Below, one piece after another: positions 5,281 to 5,795 of a DNA stretch of 5,795 nt; position 1 is the first letter of the stretch; each line of letters opens with the position of its first letter. The DNA is from Lysobacteraceae bacterium UBA6001 (lineage in GTDB: Bacteria > Pseudomonadota > Gammaproteobacteria > Xanthomonadales > Xanthomonadaceae), in assembly GCA_002429615.1 (NCBI GenBank), contig DJAN01000208.1:1-5795 (forward strand), given 5' to 3'. The notes under the pieces were generated by a model. It made no database searches and was not told where the DNA came from. It saw nothing but the letters and a program-made list of their open reading frames with translations. The position numbers and the translations under genes are program-made.

Positions 5281-5795
5281 ATGGCGCCACGTCCTTCGCC
5301 CCTGCCCAGCCGCCACGCCGAAGTCCATCGCGCCGGGCGCGTGGGCTGGTTGCGCGCGGCGGTGCTCGGCGCCAACGACGGCATCGTCTCGGTCGCCGGC
5401 GTGGTGGTTGGCGTCGCCGCCAGCGGTGTGCAACCGCAGGCCGTGCTCGCCGCGGGCGTGGCGGCCACGGTGGCCGGCGCGATGTCGATGGCGGCCGGCG
5501 AGTATGTGTCGGTGCAGTCGCAAGCCGATACCGAGGCGGCGGACCTGGCGGTGGAGCGGCGCGAGCTGCACGAGGAGCCGGAGAGCGAACTGGAGGAATT
5601 GGCGGCGATCTATCGCCATCGTGGCCTGGATGCCGCACTGGCACGACAGGTGGCGGTGCAGCTGACCGCACACGACGCGCTCGCCGCGCATGCGCGCGAC
5701 GAACTCGGCATCACCGACATCCTGCGCGCGCGGCCGTTGCAGGCGGCACTGGCCTCGGCGTCGGCGTTCTGCTGCGGCGCGGTGCTGCCGCTGGC
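5281..5795 (+). CDS. VIT1/CCC1-family membrane transporter (Fe2+/Mn2+ type), N-terminal part
   Basis: The first 171 codons are visible; the gene leaves the window at the right edge. After a short basic start, membrane helix 1 holds the family motif [17 protein letters not shown] (24-40, with Asp33). Helix 2 holds [17 protein letters not shown] (65-81, with Met68, Met70, Glu74 and Tyr75). A cytoplasmic helical domain follows (about 82-150), rich in Glu in the spacing [16 protein letters not shown] (92-107), as in the metal-binding domain of plant VIT1. A third membrane helix begins near 153 ([19 protein letters not shown]). Family members move Fe2+ or Mn2+ across membranes, out of the cytoplasm, by proton antiport and act as dimers. 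The metal is not decidable from sequence. It is divergent from gshA, with a 174-bp gap. Confidence 0.88.
   Translation, partial: MAPRPSPLPSRHAEVHRAGRVGWLRAAVLGANDGIVSVAGVVVGVAASGVQPQAVLAAGVAATVAGAMSMAAGEYVSVQSQADTEAADLAVERRELHEEPESELEELAAIYRHRGLDAALARQVAVQLTAHDALAAHARDELGITDILRARPLQAALASASAFCCGAVLPL

Noticed and set aside
5107..5691. N-terminal extension of the gshA frame, up to 195 extra codons
   Set aside because: It is antisense to the VIT-family gene and crosses the intergenic region and probable gshA promoter; family similarity begins only at the TTG at 5106.

Overview
The window looks like chromosome of a high-GC gammaproteobacterium, most likely Xanthomonadaceae/Lysobacteraceae (Xanthomonas, Stenotrophomonas, Pseudoxanthomonas or Lysobacter type). 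The reasons are strong G/C preference at third codon positions in every gene, and a plant-like (GCS2-type) glutamate-cysteine ligase of about 454 residues, the form typical of that group. The genus is inference; no rRNA or other marker is present. I see no mobile element, tRNA, rRNA or CRISPR array.

Layout, left to right. (1) The N-terminal 63 codons of a Tat-exported 2Fe-2S protein, PaoA/YagT-like, on the minus strand (2-190, leaving the window). (2) A divergent small YciI/DGPF-like protein on the plus strand (327-668). (3) Convergent to it, a 161-residue proline-rich, cysteine-repeat lipoprotein on the minus strand (716-1201). (4) A 262-bp divergent regulatory region (1202-1463) with several repeat and dyad motifs. 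(5) A two-component operon on the plus strand: an OmpR/PhoB-type response regulator (1464-2174), overlapping by 4 bp a 525-residue membrane histidine kinase with a Pro/Met-rich periplasmic domain (2171-3748). (6) Glutamate-cysteine ligase gshA on the minus strand (3742-5106), whose end overlaps the kinase end by 7 bp. (7) A 174-bp divergent promoter region (5107-5280) with a striking dyad centred on the probable gshA -10 box. (8) The 5' part of a VIT1/CCC1-family membrane transporter (Fe/Mn type) on the plus strand (5281 to the window end).

How they may work together. Regulator and kinase are a cognate pair by family and by overlap. The lipoprotein is transcribed away from them from a shared control region. 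Both the lipoprotein and the kinase sensor domain are proline-rich, and the lipoprotein carries four Ala-Cys-x4-Gly motifs. A working hypothesis is that the lipoprotein is an accessory sensor or target of the two-component system in the cell envelope. This is the best candidate for an undescribed system here. gshA (first step of glutathione synthesis) and the transporter share a control region, which is compatible with joint redox/metal homeostasis but is not shown by the sequence.
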